Shown: positions 52,754-62,194, counted from the stretch's first letter. The stretch is 64,000 bases of DNA from Deltaproteobacteria bacterium (GCA_013151635.1 JAADHV010000110.1:1-64000), one strand, 5' to 3'. The notes: a model not told the origin generated them from the letters alone. Numbers and translations are program-made.

Positions 52754-53622
52754 GATTTAACTGTATTTTTGATGGTCTTCATCACATCCGGCGCAGAAAT
52801 CCCAAACCAGGATTCAAGCCTGGAACATTTCAATACTGTTGATGGTGAAAGAAAAACTTTATCCAGTATCTTCTCTGCATGTTTTTTAACCACAAGCTTT
52901 GATGGCACACCAATGGTTTCTGCAAGGGCAAGGGCAGCCTCATAATAAGAGACGGCTCTGTTTCCGGATATATGCCATACTCCCCCCTTTTGCAGTCTGG
53001 CAATATCAAACAGAGTCCGGGATACAAACCCGACAGATAGCGGTGAAAAATAGTAATCACAAAAAGCCTCTATCTCTTTTTGCTGCTTCAACCTGGTGAC
53101 CCAGTTCTGAAACAAGGGATAATCATTGGATATCACTTTGCTTAAACGGACAATGTTATGAGCAGGCCCCATGTTAATCAGTTCTTTTTCAACCAGGGTT
53201 TTCTGGTATCCATATTCTGTAACCGGTGATATCTTGGCTGATTCATCAGGGTAACAAATTCTTCCATTAAATACCAGGGAAGACGACAGATAGACGACAG
53301 GTATTGATCTTTCACAAAGCATTTTTATAATTTTCAAGGTATTTTTAACATTAACTTTTCTGGTTTCTTCCGGGGTTTTCTCACATTCCAGAATTGATGT
53401 TTTTGCTGCACAGAAAAATGCTGCCTTTACACCATGAGGAGGCTCCCATACCATCTTTTCCTGATCCAGGTTCAGATACATGTTCGATGAAGATCCCTTT
53501 CTCTTTGAAGTCCAGAGAACCGGCTTGTGTTCCCCAAGGATGTAAATTCTCAATCGCCTTCCAATAAAGCTGTCACCACCTATTACAAGGTATAAATCTT
53601 TATTTTTCAAATCAGCGGCCAT
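52750..53622 (-). CDS. NAD(P)-dependent sugar reductase/epimerase (RmlD-like extended SDR)
   Basis: 290 residues: nucleotide loop LVIGGDSFIGRRLRIYI, substrate-side VVYLSSSLVFNGRICYPDE with YGYQKTLVEKEL (YxxxK catalytic pair), and ISGNRAVSYYEAALALA. It resembles dTDP-4-dehydrorhamnose reductases and would reduce a 4-keto sugar produced by the dehydratase-like enzyme at 54705. Four-base overlap with the downstream methyltransferase supports consecutive roles in making a methylated deoxysugar. Confidence 0.8.
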   Translation of the reverse strand: MAADLKNKDLYLVIGGDSFIGRRLRIYILGEHKPVLWTSKRKGSSSNMYLNLDQEKMVWEPPHGVKAAFFCAAKTSILECEKTPEETRKVNVKNTLKIIKMLCERSIPVVYLSSSLVFNGRICYPDESAKISPVTEYGYQKTLVEKELINMGPAHNIVRLSKVISNDYPLFQNWVTRLKQQKEIEAFCDYYFSPLSVGFVSRTLFDIARLQKGGVWHISGNRAVSYYEAALALAETIGVPSKLVVKKHAEKILDKVFLSPSTVLKCSRLESWFGISAPDVMKTIKNTVKS

Positions 53623-53628
53623 TTTTCA

Positions 53629-54708
53629 CTATATAAAATTGACATGTTCAGGCAAATGTTTCAATTCATGCAGATAGCGATTCACTTCATCCATCCTGCA
53701 GTTAAATTTGCAAATTTTCAGGTCCAGATTTTCTTTTGCCCATTCAAGTGATTCCTTTCTTTTTTCACCGGTCCAGATAGCCTCAAAAGACTGATCTGTA
53801 ATGGAACCGTAACAAAATTGTTCTTCCAGCAAATGGGCGGAACATCCCCATACGTTCCCTGCAGCGTCAAGATACCCCCAGAACGGAAACGCACGACACC
53901 GGTTGTATGATCTTTGCTGCCTGTCCCACTTCTGCATGGCATTGGACCTGAATATTACCTGAAAATCATTTGTATTGTAGGCTTTCAAGGTTTCTCCCAC
54001 AGATTCAAATTCCTTATAAAAAATAGAATATTCATGATCATTCCGGTAATGATGCGTATAAGGCTTTATCACAAAATAATCCACACCGATGTCTTTAAGC
54101 ATTTTAGTGAGCATTTCAACTTCAGCAACATTTTCCGGAATAAGAAGCATTTGAGCACCGATGGTGCACTGTGCCCTGGTTTTTTCTCTGATTTCCAGTG
54201 CGCTGGCAATATTGGAAACAGCCTTATTAAAGTCCTTTTTATTTGTTCTGTGTATCTTTGCATATGTATCGGAAGTTCCTGCATTAAGGCTTATTTTTAT
54301 CCATTCCGTGCTTTGAAGAATTTTTTGAGAAATTGCCGGCCTCATTAAAACGCCATTTGTCGTAATTGCCACATCAATACCTGCTTTTTTAGTATGAACG
54401 ATGATATCCGGCAGATCCTTGTGCAAAAAAGGTTCTCCTTCTCCGGCAAACATAATGCTTTTGACCTTTAGAGCACCCATCTCTGTAATTCGCTTTTTTA
54501 AGACACCAGTATTAAGGAACCGTTTCTTAAACCCCATAAAATCCACACTGCAGAAAAGGCACCTGTGATTGCATGTACCACTGGGACTTATCTCAATATA
54601 AATGGGGTAAATCAATTTATCATCCAACCAGTCAGCAACCCTGTTGACATGGTACATCAATTTATGACTGTCAATTCTGAATCTGTCGTTCATATCCTTA
54701 CCTATCAT
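53629..54708 (-). CDS. Radical SAM/SPASM-type enzyme
   Basis: 359 residues. 4Fe-4S/SAM motif SGTCNHRCLFCSVDFMGF, GEGEPFLHKDL (radical SAM GGE-like), and a C-terminal cysteine region CRAFPFWGYLDAAGNVWGCS plus KICKFNCRMDE typical of SPASM/twitch auxiliary-cluster domains. Its substrate is unknown; in a glycan locus, dehydrogenation, epimerisation or deamination of a sugar is plausible. ATG 54708 overlaps the previous stop (ATGA); ATG 54693 with TAGG upstream is the alternative start. Confidence 0.82.
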   Translation of the reverse strand: MIGKDMNDRFRIDSHKLMYHVNRVADWLDDKLIYPIYIEISPSGTCNHRCLFCSVDFMGFKKRFLNTGVLKKRITEMGALKVKSIMFAGEGEPFLHKDLPDIIVHTKKAGIDVAITTNGVLMRPAISQKILQSTEWIKISLNAGTSDTYAKIHRTNKKDFNKAVSNIASALEIREKTRAQCTIGAQMLLIPENVAEVEMLTKMLKDIGVDYFVIKPYTHHYRNDHEYSIFYKEFESVGETLKAYNTNDFQVIFRSNAMQKWDRQQRSYNRCRAFPFWGYLDAAGNVWGCSAHLLEEQFCYGSITDQSFEAIWTGEKRKESLEWAKENLDLKICKFNCRMDEVNRYLHELKHLPEHVNFI

Positions 54709-55703
54709 AGTTTATGGGTATACTCGCATGGTATATCTTTTAATATATCAAAATGATTTTTCACCCAGGCAATAGTTTCATCCAACCCCCTGTCCAGGGA
54801 AATCCTGCTCTTCCATCCTAACTCATTTCCTGCTTTTGCACAGTCCAGAAAATACGCATCATCTTTTCCTGGACGTTCTCTGGCCTTTTTCACATATTGA
54901 TTAAAGGGAACGTAAAGCTTTTTAGAAATAAATTTGACCAGTTCTTTGATTGAAATATATTCATCTGTAGCAAAATGATATATCTGCCCGTTCTTTTCGG
55001 ACAACATTGCCCTGAATGTTCCTTCAACAACATCTCCAATATGAATAAATGCTCTGACACTATTACCGCCGCCGTGAAGTTCAATGGTCTCTTTCTTTAA
55101 AAAACATAAGACAGCTTTCGGAATAATCCTGTACAATTGCTGGCATGGGCCGTATACATTGGCTGACCGTGTGAAGACAACCGGAAAACCATACTGCCTG
55201 AAAAAAGACATCAGACTCATATCAGCTGCTGCCTTGGATACGGCATAAGGAGTACTCGGATTATACTGAATTGTTTCAACAACATTCCCCTGACAATTTC
55301 CATACACTTCAGGGGTTGAAACCTGAACAAATTTTTTTAGAAACGAACTGTTTATCAGTCCCTGGTGAAGCTTAACGGCTGAAACAAAATTGGTCATAAA
55401 CCATTGATCTGGCGCTTCCCAGCTTTGTGCCACCATTCCCTGAGCGGCAAAATTGACAATATATTCCGGTTTAATATCGTTTATAACAGCAATAATCGCA
55501 TCAACATCATAATTTAAATCATATTGGAAAAAATGAAATTTCTTTTTGTGCTGTTCAACTTCATGGTAAGGAAGAAATACTGGGTCCGGCTCACGGGATC
55601 TGCTGATGCCAAACACCTCGAACTGTCTCTCCAAAGCTGACTTTACAAAATGAGCCCCTGAAAATGAATTACTGCCTAAAACTATTATTTTCTGTGTCAT
55701 CAT
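54705..55703 (-). CDS. NAD-dependent sugar dehydratase/epimerase (RmlB/GMD-like SDR)
   Basis: About 332 residues: IIVLGSNSFSGAHFVKSAL (an unusual GxxSFxG nucleotide loop), NFAAQGMVAQSWEAPDQWFM, VSTPEVYGNCQG, YAVSKAAADMSLMSF (YxxxK) and FTRSANVYGPCQQLYRIIPK. These match dTDP-glucose 4,6-dehydratase/GDP-mannose 4,6-dehydratase enzymes; Glu in TPEVYG fits the dehydratase T-D/E-E triad only partly. ATG 55703 (MMTQKIIV) is chosen; upstream codons do not resemble the family. Confidence 0.82.
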   Translation of the reverse strand: MMTQKIIVLGSNSFSGAHFVKSALERQFEVFGISRSREPDPVFLPYHEVEQHKKKFHFFQYDLNYDVDAIIAVINDIKPEYIVNFAAQGMVAQSWEAPDQWFMTNFVSAVKLHQGLINSSFLKKFVQVSTPEVYGNCQGNVVETIQYNPSTPYAVSKAAADMSLMSFFRQYGFPVVFTRSANVYGPCQQLYRIIPKAVLCFLKKETIELHGGGNSVRAFIHIGDVVEGTFRAMLSEKNGQIYHFATDEYISIKELVKFISKKLYVPFNQYVKKARERPGKDDAYFLDCAKAGNELGWKSRISLDRGLDETIAWVKNHFDILKDIPCEYTHKL

Positions 55704-55755
55704 AACCGCTTTACCCAAAAAAAATTTTATCCTCAATGTTCAGTGCTGTTAGCGG

Positions 55756-57471
55756 TCAGGATTGCGCCTGCTGCCGGGCGAATCTTAAGAGCCGTTGAAA
55801 ATATTCTTTTTCAAAATACGGGGACTGGCTAATATCATACTGGATGGACTCAAGAAAAAGATTTTTAAAGGTCTTACGCAGCATTGCCTCATTGGTATCA
55901 ATAAATGCAATTACCTTTTGATCCAACAATTCATCGTGCTTTTGAAGTTGATCGCAGAACCTGTCCTGAGAAATATCAGAGGTCGTCCTATTGAGAATCC
56001 GATCCGACATCCCGTCAAGATTATTTTTAAACAAACTGTTCAACTCATTTAAAGCGGCTTCAACATGATTGGATAAAAATGGTTTTATGTTCTCTATCCT
56101 CTGATTCAGTTCATCTGGATTCCGGTATTCCAGATTACCAAGTGCAGACAAAATTTTTGTTTTTACCAGAGGGGGATGATTAATGAATGGAATCCTGTAA
56201 TTCATTGCTTCATATATAATGGCACTGGATTCAAGCCAGCTGGTCTGCCAGTTAAACAACAATAAAAGAGAGCGTTTTTCAGATATGACTTGATCAATTT
56301 TCTTTCGTTCTAAGAACCGCTTGTAATGTTCCGGAAAAATATGCTGCCAGCCGCTGTCGCCAAACAAATCAATTTTTCTTTCCGATTGAATGCTATCAAT
56401 GACATCATATTTCATAAGCTGGGTAATCGTGTATACAAATCTCTGTAAAAGGGCATTGTAATGCAATTTTTCAAACTCATTAAAATCCATAATATTCAAT
56501 ATCATGTATCTTAAAGAATAATACCAGAGTTCGAACTCTGTGATAAATGTTTTCCCTGTAAAATGGTCCAGCAAAAAAAGCATGGGGTTCAGAAATGAAA
56601 TCACATCCCTGATTCTTGAATTGCTGGTAATAAGAATCCCATAATCATCAGATATTTCCTGGAACTTAAATTTTTCATCACTATTTTTAAGATAAGCAAG
56701 ACGTTTCACATTATCAAGTTCATAATACCGATCCCAGTATTTATGAAAATAGGTATATGAAAACCGGTTAAACGAACTGCAATTATAAAACACTTTTGTC
56801 TGGTACCCCTGGGGAGACAAATCATAATTATCCAGATCAACAATAATATGCTCCAGGCCAAAAAATTTTATCAATGCAATTAAATACACGCCTTTCTCAA
56901 AATATTTTTCCAGCAGGTAATGATTAATGGAAACTATTTTCCCAATGTGATTATCACTTATTAAAGAAACGAGTTCATCAACCGTCATGGGCGGATCAGT
57001 TTTTTCCCACCGTCTTTCAACCGGATTAAATCCCGGGTCAAAATTCAGGGTTTGAATTTTCCCCGGAGCTTTTCTTTTTAATTGTTCCACCAAAATATTG
57101 AAATTGGAATCATTGCCGATATTATACAAAAGCAGTTTTTCATTATTGCCTGCGAATCCTTTTTTATCTTTAAACCGCCTTATGGCTTCATTAGTAATCT
57201 GAAGGCAGTTGAGAATGAATTTAAAAAAGCCTGAAAATCGTTGTCCGCACTCTTCGGACAGCTGCACCTCAATATGGTCAACCGGCAGATCAAAAAACAG
57301 AGGTTTTATAACATTTAAAACTGAATACAACATCATTGATTGCATCGGCTGTTTTTTTTCATCACCTGTAATTTTTTTTTCTTTCCAGTATATTCTATGG
57401 CGGCTTGAACATTTAATACAAAGTGAATTGTTATAGACCTCTGCCTGAACCCTTATTTTATTTTGTTCCAT
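55756..57471 (-). CDS. Protein of unknown function, possible GT-B glycosyltransferase
   Basis: 571 residues, soluble, aromatic- and Asn-rich. I do not recognise a family. The segment SSAIIYEAMNYRIPFINHPP resembles the E-x(n)-AM-x(n)-P nucleotide-sugar loop of GT-B glycosyltransferases, and the preceding LLLLFNWQTSWLESS would suit the strand before it. An N-terminal CIKCSSRH pair of cysteines is present. It starts directly after the transketolase N-subunit stop (TAAATG), so it is co-translated with it. The C-terminal 100 residues look helical. Confidence 0.6.
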   Translation of the reverse strand: MEQNKIRVQAEVYNNSLCIKCSSRHRIYWKEKKITGDEKKQPMQSMMLYSVLNVIKPLFFDLPVDHIEVQLSEECGQRFSGFFKFILNCLQITNEAIRRFKDKKGFAGNNEKLLLYNIGNDSNFNILVEQLKRKAPGKIQTLNFDPGFNPVERRWEKTDPPMTVDELVSLISDNHIGKIVSINHYLLEKYFEKGVYLIALIKFFGLEHIIVDLDNYDLSPQGYQTKVFYNCSSFNRFSYTYFHKYWDRYYELDNVKRLAYLKNSDEKFKFQEISDDYGILITSNSRIRDVISFLNPMLFLLDHFTGKTFITEFELWYYSLRYMILNIMDFNEFEKLHYNALLQRFVYTITQLMKYDVIDSIQSERKIDLFGDSGWQHIFPEHYKRFLERKKIDQVISEKRSLLLLFNWQTSWLESSAIIYEAMNYRIPFINHPPLVKTKILSALGNLEYRNPDELNQRIENIKPFLSNHVEAALNELNSLFKNNLDGMSDRILNRTTSDISQDRFCDQLQKHDELLDQKVIAFIDTNEAMLRKTFKNLFLESIQYDISQSPYFEKEYFQRLLRFARQQAQS

Positions 57472-58332
57472 TTAAGCTTTTCTCTTTTCAGTTGAGCATT
57501 CTTTTAAAAGACCCAGCTCTTTTTTGGCGATCAATACTTCCTCTTTTGTTGGAACTTTATAGTGCCAGTTATTATCATCTTCCATAAAAGATATCCCTTT
57601 TCCTTTCACTGTATGGGCAATGATAACTGTCGGTTTGTCACTTTTCTTATGGATATTTTTCATGACTTCAACCAGATTCTGCATATCATGGCCATCAACA
57701 GAGACGGTCTGCCACCCAAAGGCTTTCCATTTCTCCACAAGAGGCTCAAGGCCTGTAATTTCACATGACCGCCCTGTGGCCTGCCATTTATTAAAGTCAA
57801 TGATTGCACAAAGCCTTTTTAAATTTTGGCCTGAAGCATACATGGCTGCTTCCCATACAGACCCTTCATTACATTCACCATCGCTTAACAAAACAAAAAC
57901 CTGGTTATCCAGTTTCTGCAGTCTGTCCGCCAAAACAATTCCAGCTCCCAAAGACAGGCCATGTCCCAGTGATCCGGTAGCGGCTTCAACACCAGTCAGA
58001 TATCCTGGTCCAGGATGTTCTTCAAGGTCACTTCCCGGTTCACAATAAGTATCAAGCATGTCCATGGGAATCATCCCATTGAATGCCAGCGTGGCATATA
58101 ATGCTGATGCAGCATGGCCCTTACTGATGACAAATTTATCCCTGTGACGATATTGATTACTTGCCTTATCCAGGACATTCCAGTGCAATGCGATGAGAAT
58201 ATCTATACATGACAGAGCAGATCCAAGATGCGGCGCCTTTGCCCGATAAGACATATCAATAAGGACTCCGCGGATTTGCCTTGAAATATCTTCAAGTTCT
58301 CTTATTGGTATATTGTTTTTTCCCGGTCCCAT
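57472..58332 (-). CDS. Transketolase, N-terminal (ThDP-binding) subunit
   Basis: 286 residues covering the first half of transketolase: MSYRAKAPHLGSALSCIDIL, DKFVISKGHAASALYATLAF, GSLGHGLSLGAGIVLADRL, and the ThDP motif VLLSDGECNEGSVWEAAMYA ending in IIDFNKWQATG. With the C-terminal subunit at 42132-43049 it would rebuild a whole enzyme. The two genes are about 14 kb apart on the same strand of one locus, whereas split transketolase genes are usually adjacent. Confidence 0.88.
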   Translation of the reverse strand: MGPGKNNIPIRELEDISRQIRGVLIDMSYRAKAPHLGSALSCIDILIALHWNVLDKASNQYRHRDKFVISKGHAASALYATLAFNGMIPMDMLDTYCEPGSDLEEHPGPGYLTGVEAATGSLGHGLSLGAGIVLADRLQKLDNQVFVLLSDGECNEGSVWEAAMYASGQNLKRLCAIIDFNKWQATGRSCEITGLEPLVEKWKAFGWQTVSVDGHDMQNLVEVMKNIHKKSDKPTVIIAHTVKGKGISFMEDDNNWHYKVPTKEEVLIAKKELGLLKECSTEKRKA

Positions 58333-58396
58333 TTTAAAATCCTAACTCGGTTATCTTTATTGTTTGTTTATTTTCTCTTCTTTTTATTATAACTCC

Positions 58397-60676
58397 CTAT
58401 AAAGAGAATGGCAGTGTTTGTTTTTCTTTAATGGCTTTATCCATAGATGTGATCAGACTTGCATCCTCCATGGGATTTTTAAATACCAGAACATCCTTTA
58501 TCATTCTGCATTCATCCACTCTTCCTGTTTCAATCAGTTTGGAAAATATATTGATCAAAAAGCCTCTGATTATAGCAAATTCTTCAATTGAAATCAGCGC
58601 TGCCATAGTAAAACAGATATCAAAAAAGAGCTTAAAGTCATTTCGATGGAAAGCATTCTCCAGCAGATTACGATGGATATCCAAGGTCCTTGGATACAAT
58701 TCCAGCAACTCAATTAATAAAGAACTGGTCTCATCAAGTCTGTTTCCCGCTTTTGCCTGATCGATTTTTGAAGATACATGATTCAGATGATCCTGAATCT
58801 GCTCTTTAGTCTCATATTTATCAAGGAACCTGAATTCATCTGACAAATCAAACACCTTTACTCCGAGGTCCTTCAATTTATTTTCCGCAGACGGATACAG
58901 CCGTGATATTTTTAAAGCTCCCTGTATATTAATAAGGTCTTCATCCATATGCTTAACAGGAATATTCTGGATACATTTTGTCTCGGGATCATTTTCACTT
59001 ATGATGAGCGTACAATGTTTTTGGGCAAACCAGCTTGTCCCCAAAAACAATTGTGTTTTTCCATCAGCACCGATAATTGCAAATTTTCCTATATTTTCAT
59101 TTTTTGACAGGTTGATAAGCTGTTGCTCTATTTCAGGAGGGATAAAGGTCATTTTCTGGTTACAGTTTCTGCATCCATACCCGAAATCCCTGTAAGTCCT
59201 CAAATTGAACCTTACATATTTTGAATGGATTGGAAAATACGTCGTCTCGGTTTTACAATACGGACACTCCAAATCAACTGAATAAAAATGGCCTTGATAG
59301 GGATCACACCCCTCCAGCCTGCACCCGGTTAACCGGCCTGGTTTAAAATTACCCGGCCTCAGATTCCCAATAATAATACTCACCATCTTGCTGAACACAT
59401 CATCTGACATCCTTGTCAGGTTCAATTGTCTGAGCCTGGCACACCCGTTCTTTATATACTCTATCCGGTTCTGCTTAAACAGGCCCTGTTCAATAGCAAA
59501 ACGATATAAGGCGGTACCCGGGTAAGGGATCAGGTGAGACAGGTTAATTCTGTATTCTCTGTGATTGAACCACCAGCTTAAGGTTTCCACAATAGTTTCC
59601 ATGGTTTCAGCCTTATCACCAAAAATAAAATTGCCTTGAATCATAATGCCATACTTTAACGTTAAAGCCAGTGCATTTTCAATCTGGTTAAGGGTAATTT
59701 TTTTTCGCATGCTTTTTAAAATAGCAGGGCTTGCGCTCTCAAGTCCATAACTGATATATACGCAGCCAGAATCTTTCAATAATAAAATCAGCTCTTCATC
59801 AACAATATCCACCCTCAATTGTGCCTGCCACTTTACATCATACTGCTTAATTCGTTTACAGAATTCCGAAAGCCATTTCTTATCACTTGCAAACAACTCA
59901 TCATTCATCAGGATGTTATTGACTTTATAGCGGGACACCAGATATTCAATTTCCGACATAACTGATTCTAGAGACCGTTTGCGGTATTTATCACCGACCG
60001 GGTGGAAACAAAACGTGCATTTAAAAGGGCAGGAACGGCTTGCAGCGATCTCACAGACCCTTGGCACATTATAAGGATGAAAATCCTGGTCGGTTAAGGT
60101 CTGACGATCCAGATATGCCTCAATATTAAATCCCTCATAATCAGGAAAAGGGAGAGAATCAAGATCATCAATAGGCTTTCGGGGATTTGTTTTTTTTATC
60201 TTATTCCCGAGCCGATAAATGATACCGTTAATCTTATCGAACTCATCAATATTATTTTCTATCTGGGCAAGGAGTTCAACAATGGTCTGTTCACCTTCTC
60301 CAATCACTCCGAAGTCTGCATTGATATTCTGCATGATCAGTTCAGGCTCACTGCTGACACACCCACCTCCGATGACAGTGGTGATATCCGTGCTTATGGA
60401 CCGGATAGCCTCCACGACTGCAAACAATTGATCAAAAATTGCCGACAACCCGCCGATTGCAACAACTTGAGGGTGAATATCCTGTATTTTACGTCTCAAT
60501 AACATCTGGATAACGGATATATGAAAGATCGTCGTATAATAGTCATTTAAATCCAAAACATGAACCGTGTGACCGGCCTCTTTCAGACTGGAAGAAATAT
60601 ACGCAAGTCCTACGGGGAAATTTGTAAACCCATAAGATGTTCCAACTGTTCTTGGTACTACCAGTAATACTTTCAC
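58397..60676 (-). CDS. B12-binding radical SAM protein with zinc-ribbon and helical C-terminal extension
   Basis: 759 residues starting at GTG 60676 (AGGGAT upstream). An N-terminal cobalamin-binding-type domain (MKVLLVVPRTVGTSYGFTNF, then VVAIGGLSAIFDQL, IGGGCVSSEPELIMQNINAD, FGVIGEGEQTIVELLAQ) lacks the DxHxxG histidine, as is common in this class. The radical SAM core follows (ASRSCPFKCTFCFHPVGDKY at about residues 210-230; ISYGLESASPAIL; LIPYPGTALYRFA). Next come a zinc-ribbon pair (CPYCKTETTYFP and CRNCNQK) and a C-terminal helical, TPR-like region of about 120 residues. Class B members methylate unactivated carbons or rearrange sugars. The extension is unusual and may bind a partner. 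Confidence 0.82.
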   Translation of the reverse strand: MKVLLVVPRTVGTSYGFTNFPVGLAYISSSLKEAGHTVHVLDLNDYYTTIFHISVIQMLLRRKIQDIHPQVVAIGGLSAIFDQLFAVVEAIRSISTDITTVIGGGCVSSEPELIMQNINADFGVIGEGEQTIVELLAQIENNIDEFDKINGIIYRLGNKIKKTNPRKPIDDLDSLPFPDYEGFNIEAYLDRQTLTDQDFHPYNVPRVCEIAASRSCPFKCTFCFHPVGDKYRKRSLESVMSEIEYLVSRYKVNNILMNDELFASDKKWLSEFCKRIKQYDVKWQAQLRVDIVDEELILLLKDSGCVYISYGLESASPAILKSMRKKITLNQIENALALTLKYGIMIQGNFIFGDKAETMETIVETLSWWFNHREYRINLSHLIPYPGTALYRFAIEQGLFKQNRIEYIKNGCARLRQLNLTRMSDDVFSKMVSIIIGNLRPGNFKPGRLTGCRLEGCDPYQGHFYSVDLECPYCKTETTYFPIHSKYVRFNLRTYRDFGYGCRNCNQKMTFIPPEIEQQLINLSKNENIGKFAIIGADGKTQLFLGTSWFAQKHCTLIISENDPETKCIQNIPVKHMDEDLINIQGALKISRLYPSAENKLKDLGVKVFDLSDEFRFLDKYETKEQIQDHLNHVSSKIDQAKAGNRLDETSSLLIELLELYPRTLDIHRNLLENAFHRNDFKLFFDICFTMAALISIEEFAIIRGFLINIFSKLIETGRVDECRMIKDVLVFKNPMEDASLITSMDKAIKEKQTLPFSL

Positions 60677-60679
60677 GAT

Positions 60680-61315
60680 TTATCCCTTCATAATTTTGGG
60701 CCCGGCAGCTTTCGGGTCTTGAATATTCAGCCAGAGCGTTTCAATAATACCGTGCAGTATTGCTTCATGGCCTGTTTCAACAATTCCGTAGAGGTCTGAC
60801 TGGACGAAAAAGGACACATCACTGACACAATTGAACAATTTGTTGTTATCGTTCATACCGGACAATGAAATCACATGCAGTCCCACCTCATTTGCCAGCT
60901 CAACACAGGAAAGAATATTTTCTGAATTTCCGGAGCTGGATATGGCGATTAAAATATCGTTCTTTTTAACAAATGATTCCAATGGTTTCGCATAAACCTT
61001 GTCATACCCGAAATCATTGGCCATACAGGTCATCAACGACGCATCCCCTGTGTATAAAGATTTAATTCCAAGCTTATTCAAAACATCCTGGGAAAGGTGA
61101 GAACAAATGGCTGCACTGCCGCCGTTGCCGGCCCACCAGACAGATGTTTCGCTTAAAATCGCATTGTTCAAAATATCTCCTGCTTTGGCAAGACCTTTCT
61201 CAAAGGAGCAGTCTTTTGAATGTATCCTGCACCGGGTTGACAAAATAGCCCGGCTTAACACACCCAACCAGTCCAGCGGTTGTTTTACAGATTTTGTATC
61301 TTTCCGGATATTCAT
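60680..61315 (-). CDS. gmhA: SIS-domain phosphoheptose isomerase (GmhA-like)
   Basis: 211 residues: VWWAGNGGSAAICSHLSQDV, TGDASLMTCMANDFGYDKVY, ILIAISSSGNSENILSCVEL, and VETGHEAILHGIIETL. These are the SIS/GmhA landmarks; GmhA converts sedoheptulose 7-phosphate to D-glycero-D-manno-heptose 7-phosphate. The N-terminal extension before the SIS core is short and basic. ATG 61315 follows AGGTGGG. The presence of split transketolase and kinase/nucleotidyltransferase genes in the same operon supports a heptose pathway. Confidence 0.87.
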   Translation of the reverse strand: MNIRKDTKSVKQPLDWLGVLSRAILSTRCRIHSKDCSFEKGLAKAGDILNNAILSETSVWWAGNGGSAAICSHLSQDVLNKLGIKSLYTGDASLMTCMANDFGYDKVYAKPLESFVKKNDILIAISSSGNSENILSCVELANEVGLHVISLSGMNDNNKLFNCVSDVSFFVQSDLYGIVETGHEAILHGIIETLWLNIQDPKAAGPKIMKG

Positions 61316-61324
61316 GCACCCACC

Positions 61325-62173
61325 TCAATCATTAAACTGGAAATGCTGTAATTTATCATCAGCTGTTGCCCTGTAAGCATCAAGTCCTATGGTATCCTCA
61401 CCGGGACGGGGGATAATATGGCATGTCACTTTATCCAGAAATCCCATCCTGACTCCAGCCTTATACATTCTGTCCTGAATATCCGTATCATTGACCCGGT
61501 TCCAGGATTTGCGCCAGCAATCAATATTGTATTTAAAAAATTTCAGGTATGACCTGTAAAGCCAGGTCTGTGTTCCTCCGATTCTTGGATTTTGATCCTT
61601 TTCATCTACAACGACCTTTTTGCCGAACCGGATGGTCATATAAGAACTTGATACAAATTCATGATTTTTCTCCAATGCAAAGTTTAAAAGCACCTCAAGA
61701 TGGTCTGCCGTCCAGATATCATCATCATCAATCCTTGCTATCCATTGCCCTTTTACTATCTCAAGAGCTTTATTGGCCGCAGTCACAGGGCCGGCAAACC
61801 AGTGATTTTCAGCCGTCGGAGGGTACCGGTAGCCCCTTTCAGGAATATTGTAAAAAAAAATCCTTTTATCCTTGATTTTTCTTACAAGTGCTTCAGTGTC
61901 ATCCGTACAATGATCTCCTATAATAATAAACTCAAAATTCTTATATGTCTGGTTTAAAACCGAAGACACCGCCCTTTCTAAAAGGATTTCACCTCTGTTA
62001 TAAGTCGGGACATAGACACTGATTAAAGGCTCCTTTGATTGAGATGAAGACCGGTATGCCGCTTCTTTTCTTGCATATTTAAGCTGCCATGGTTCATAGG
62101 CATTGTAATAAACAGCCTTGGCGTTGCTGATTATTTTGTCCTTTAATGTTCTTTTCCCTTTAATGAATGCCAT
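61325..62173 (-). CDS. Glycosyltransferase family 2
   Basis: 282 residues with a GT-A fold: ISVYVPTYNRGEILLERAVS, FIIIGDHCTDDTEALVRKI, DXD-type metal site ARIDDDDIW and TADHLEVLLNF. An N-terminal lead of about 50 residues is basic. No membrane helix, so it acts in the cytoplasm on a lipid-linked or protein-bound acceptor. Donor sugar unknown. Confidence 0.88.
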   Translation of the reverse strand: MAFIKGKRTLKDKIISNAKAVYYNAYEPWQLKYARKEAAYRSSSQSKEPLISVYVPTYNRGEILLERAVSSVLNQTYKNFEFIIIGDHCTDDTEALVRKIKDKRIFFYNIPERGYRYPPTAENHWFAGPVTAANKALEIVKGQWIARIDDDDIWTADHLEVLLNFALEKNHEFVSSSYMTIRFGKKVVVDEKDQNPRIGGTQTWLYRSYLKFFKYNIDCWRKSWNRVNDTDIQDRMYKAGVRMGFLDKVTCHIIPRPGEDTIGLDAYRATADDKLQHFQFND

Positions 62174-62194
62174 AAAATCCCCGATAAAAAGGTG

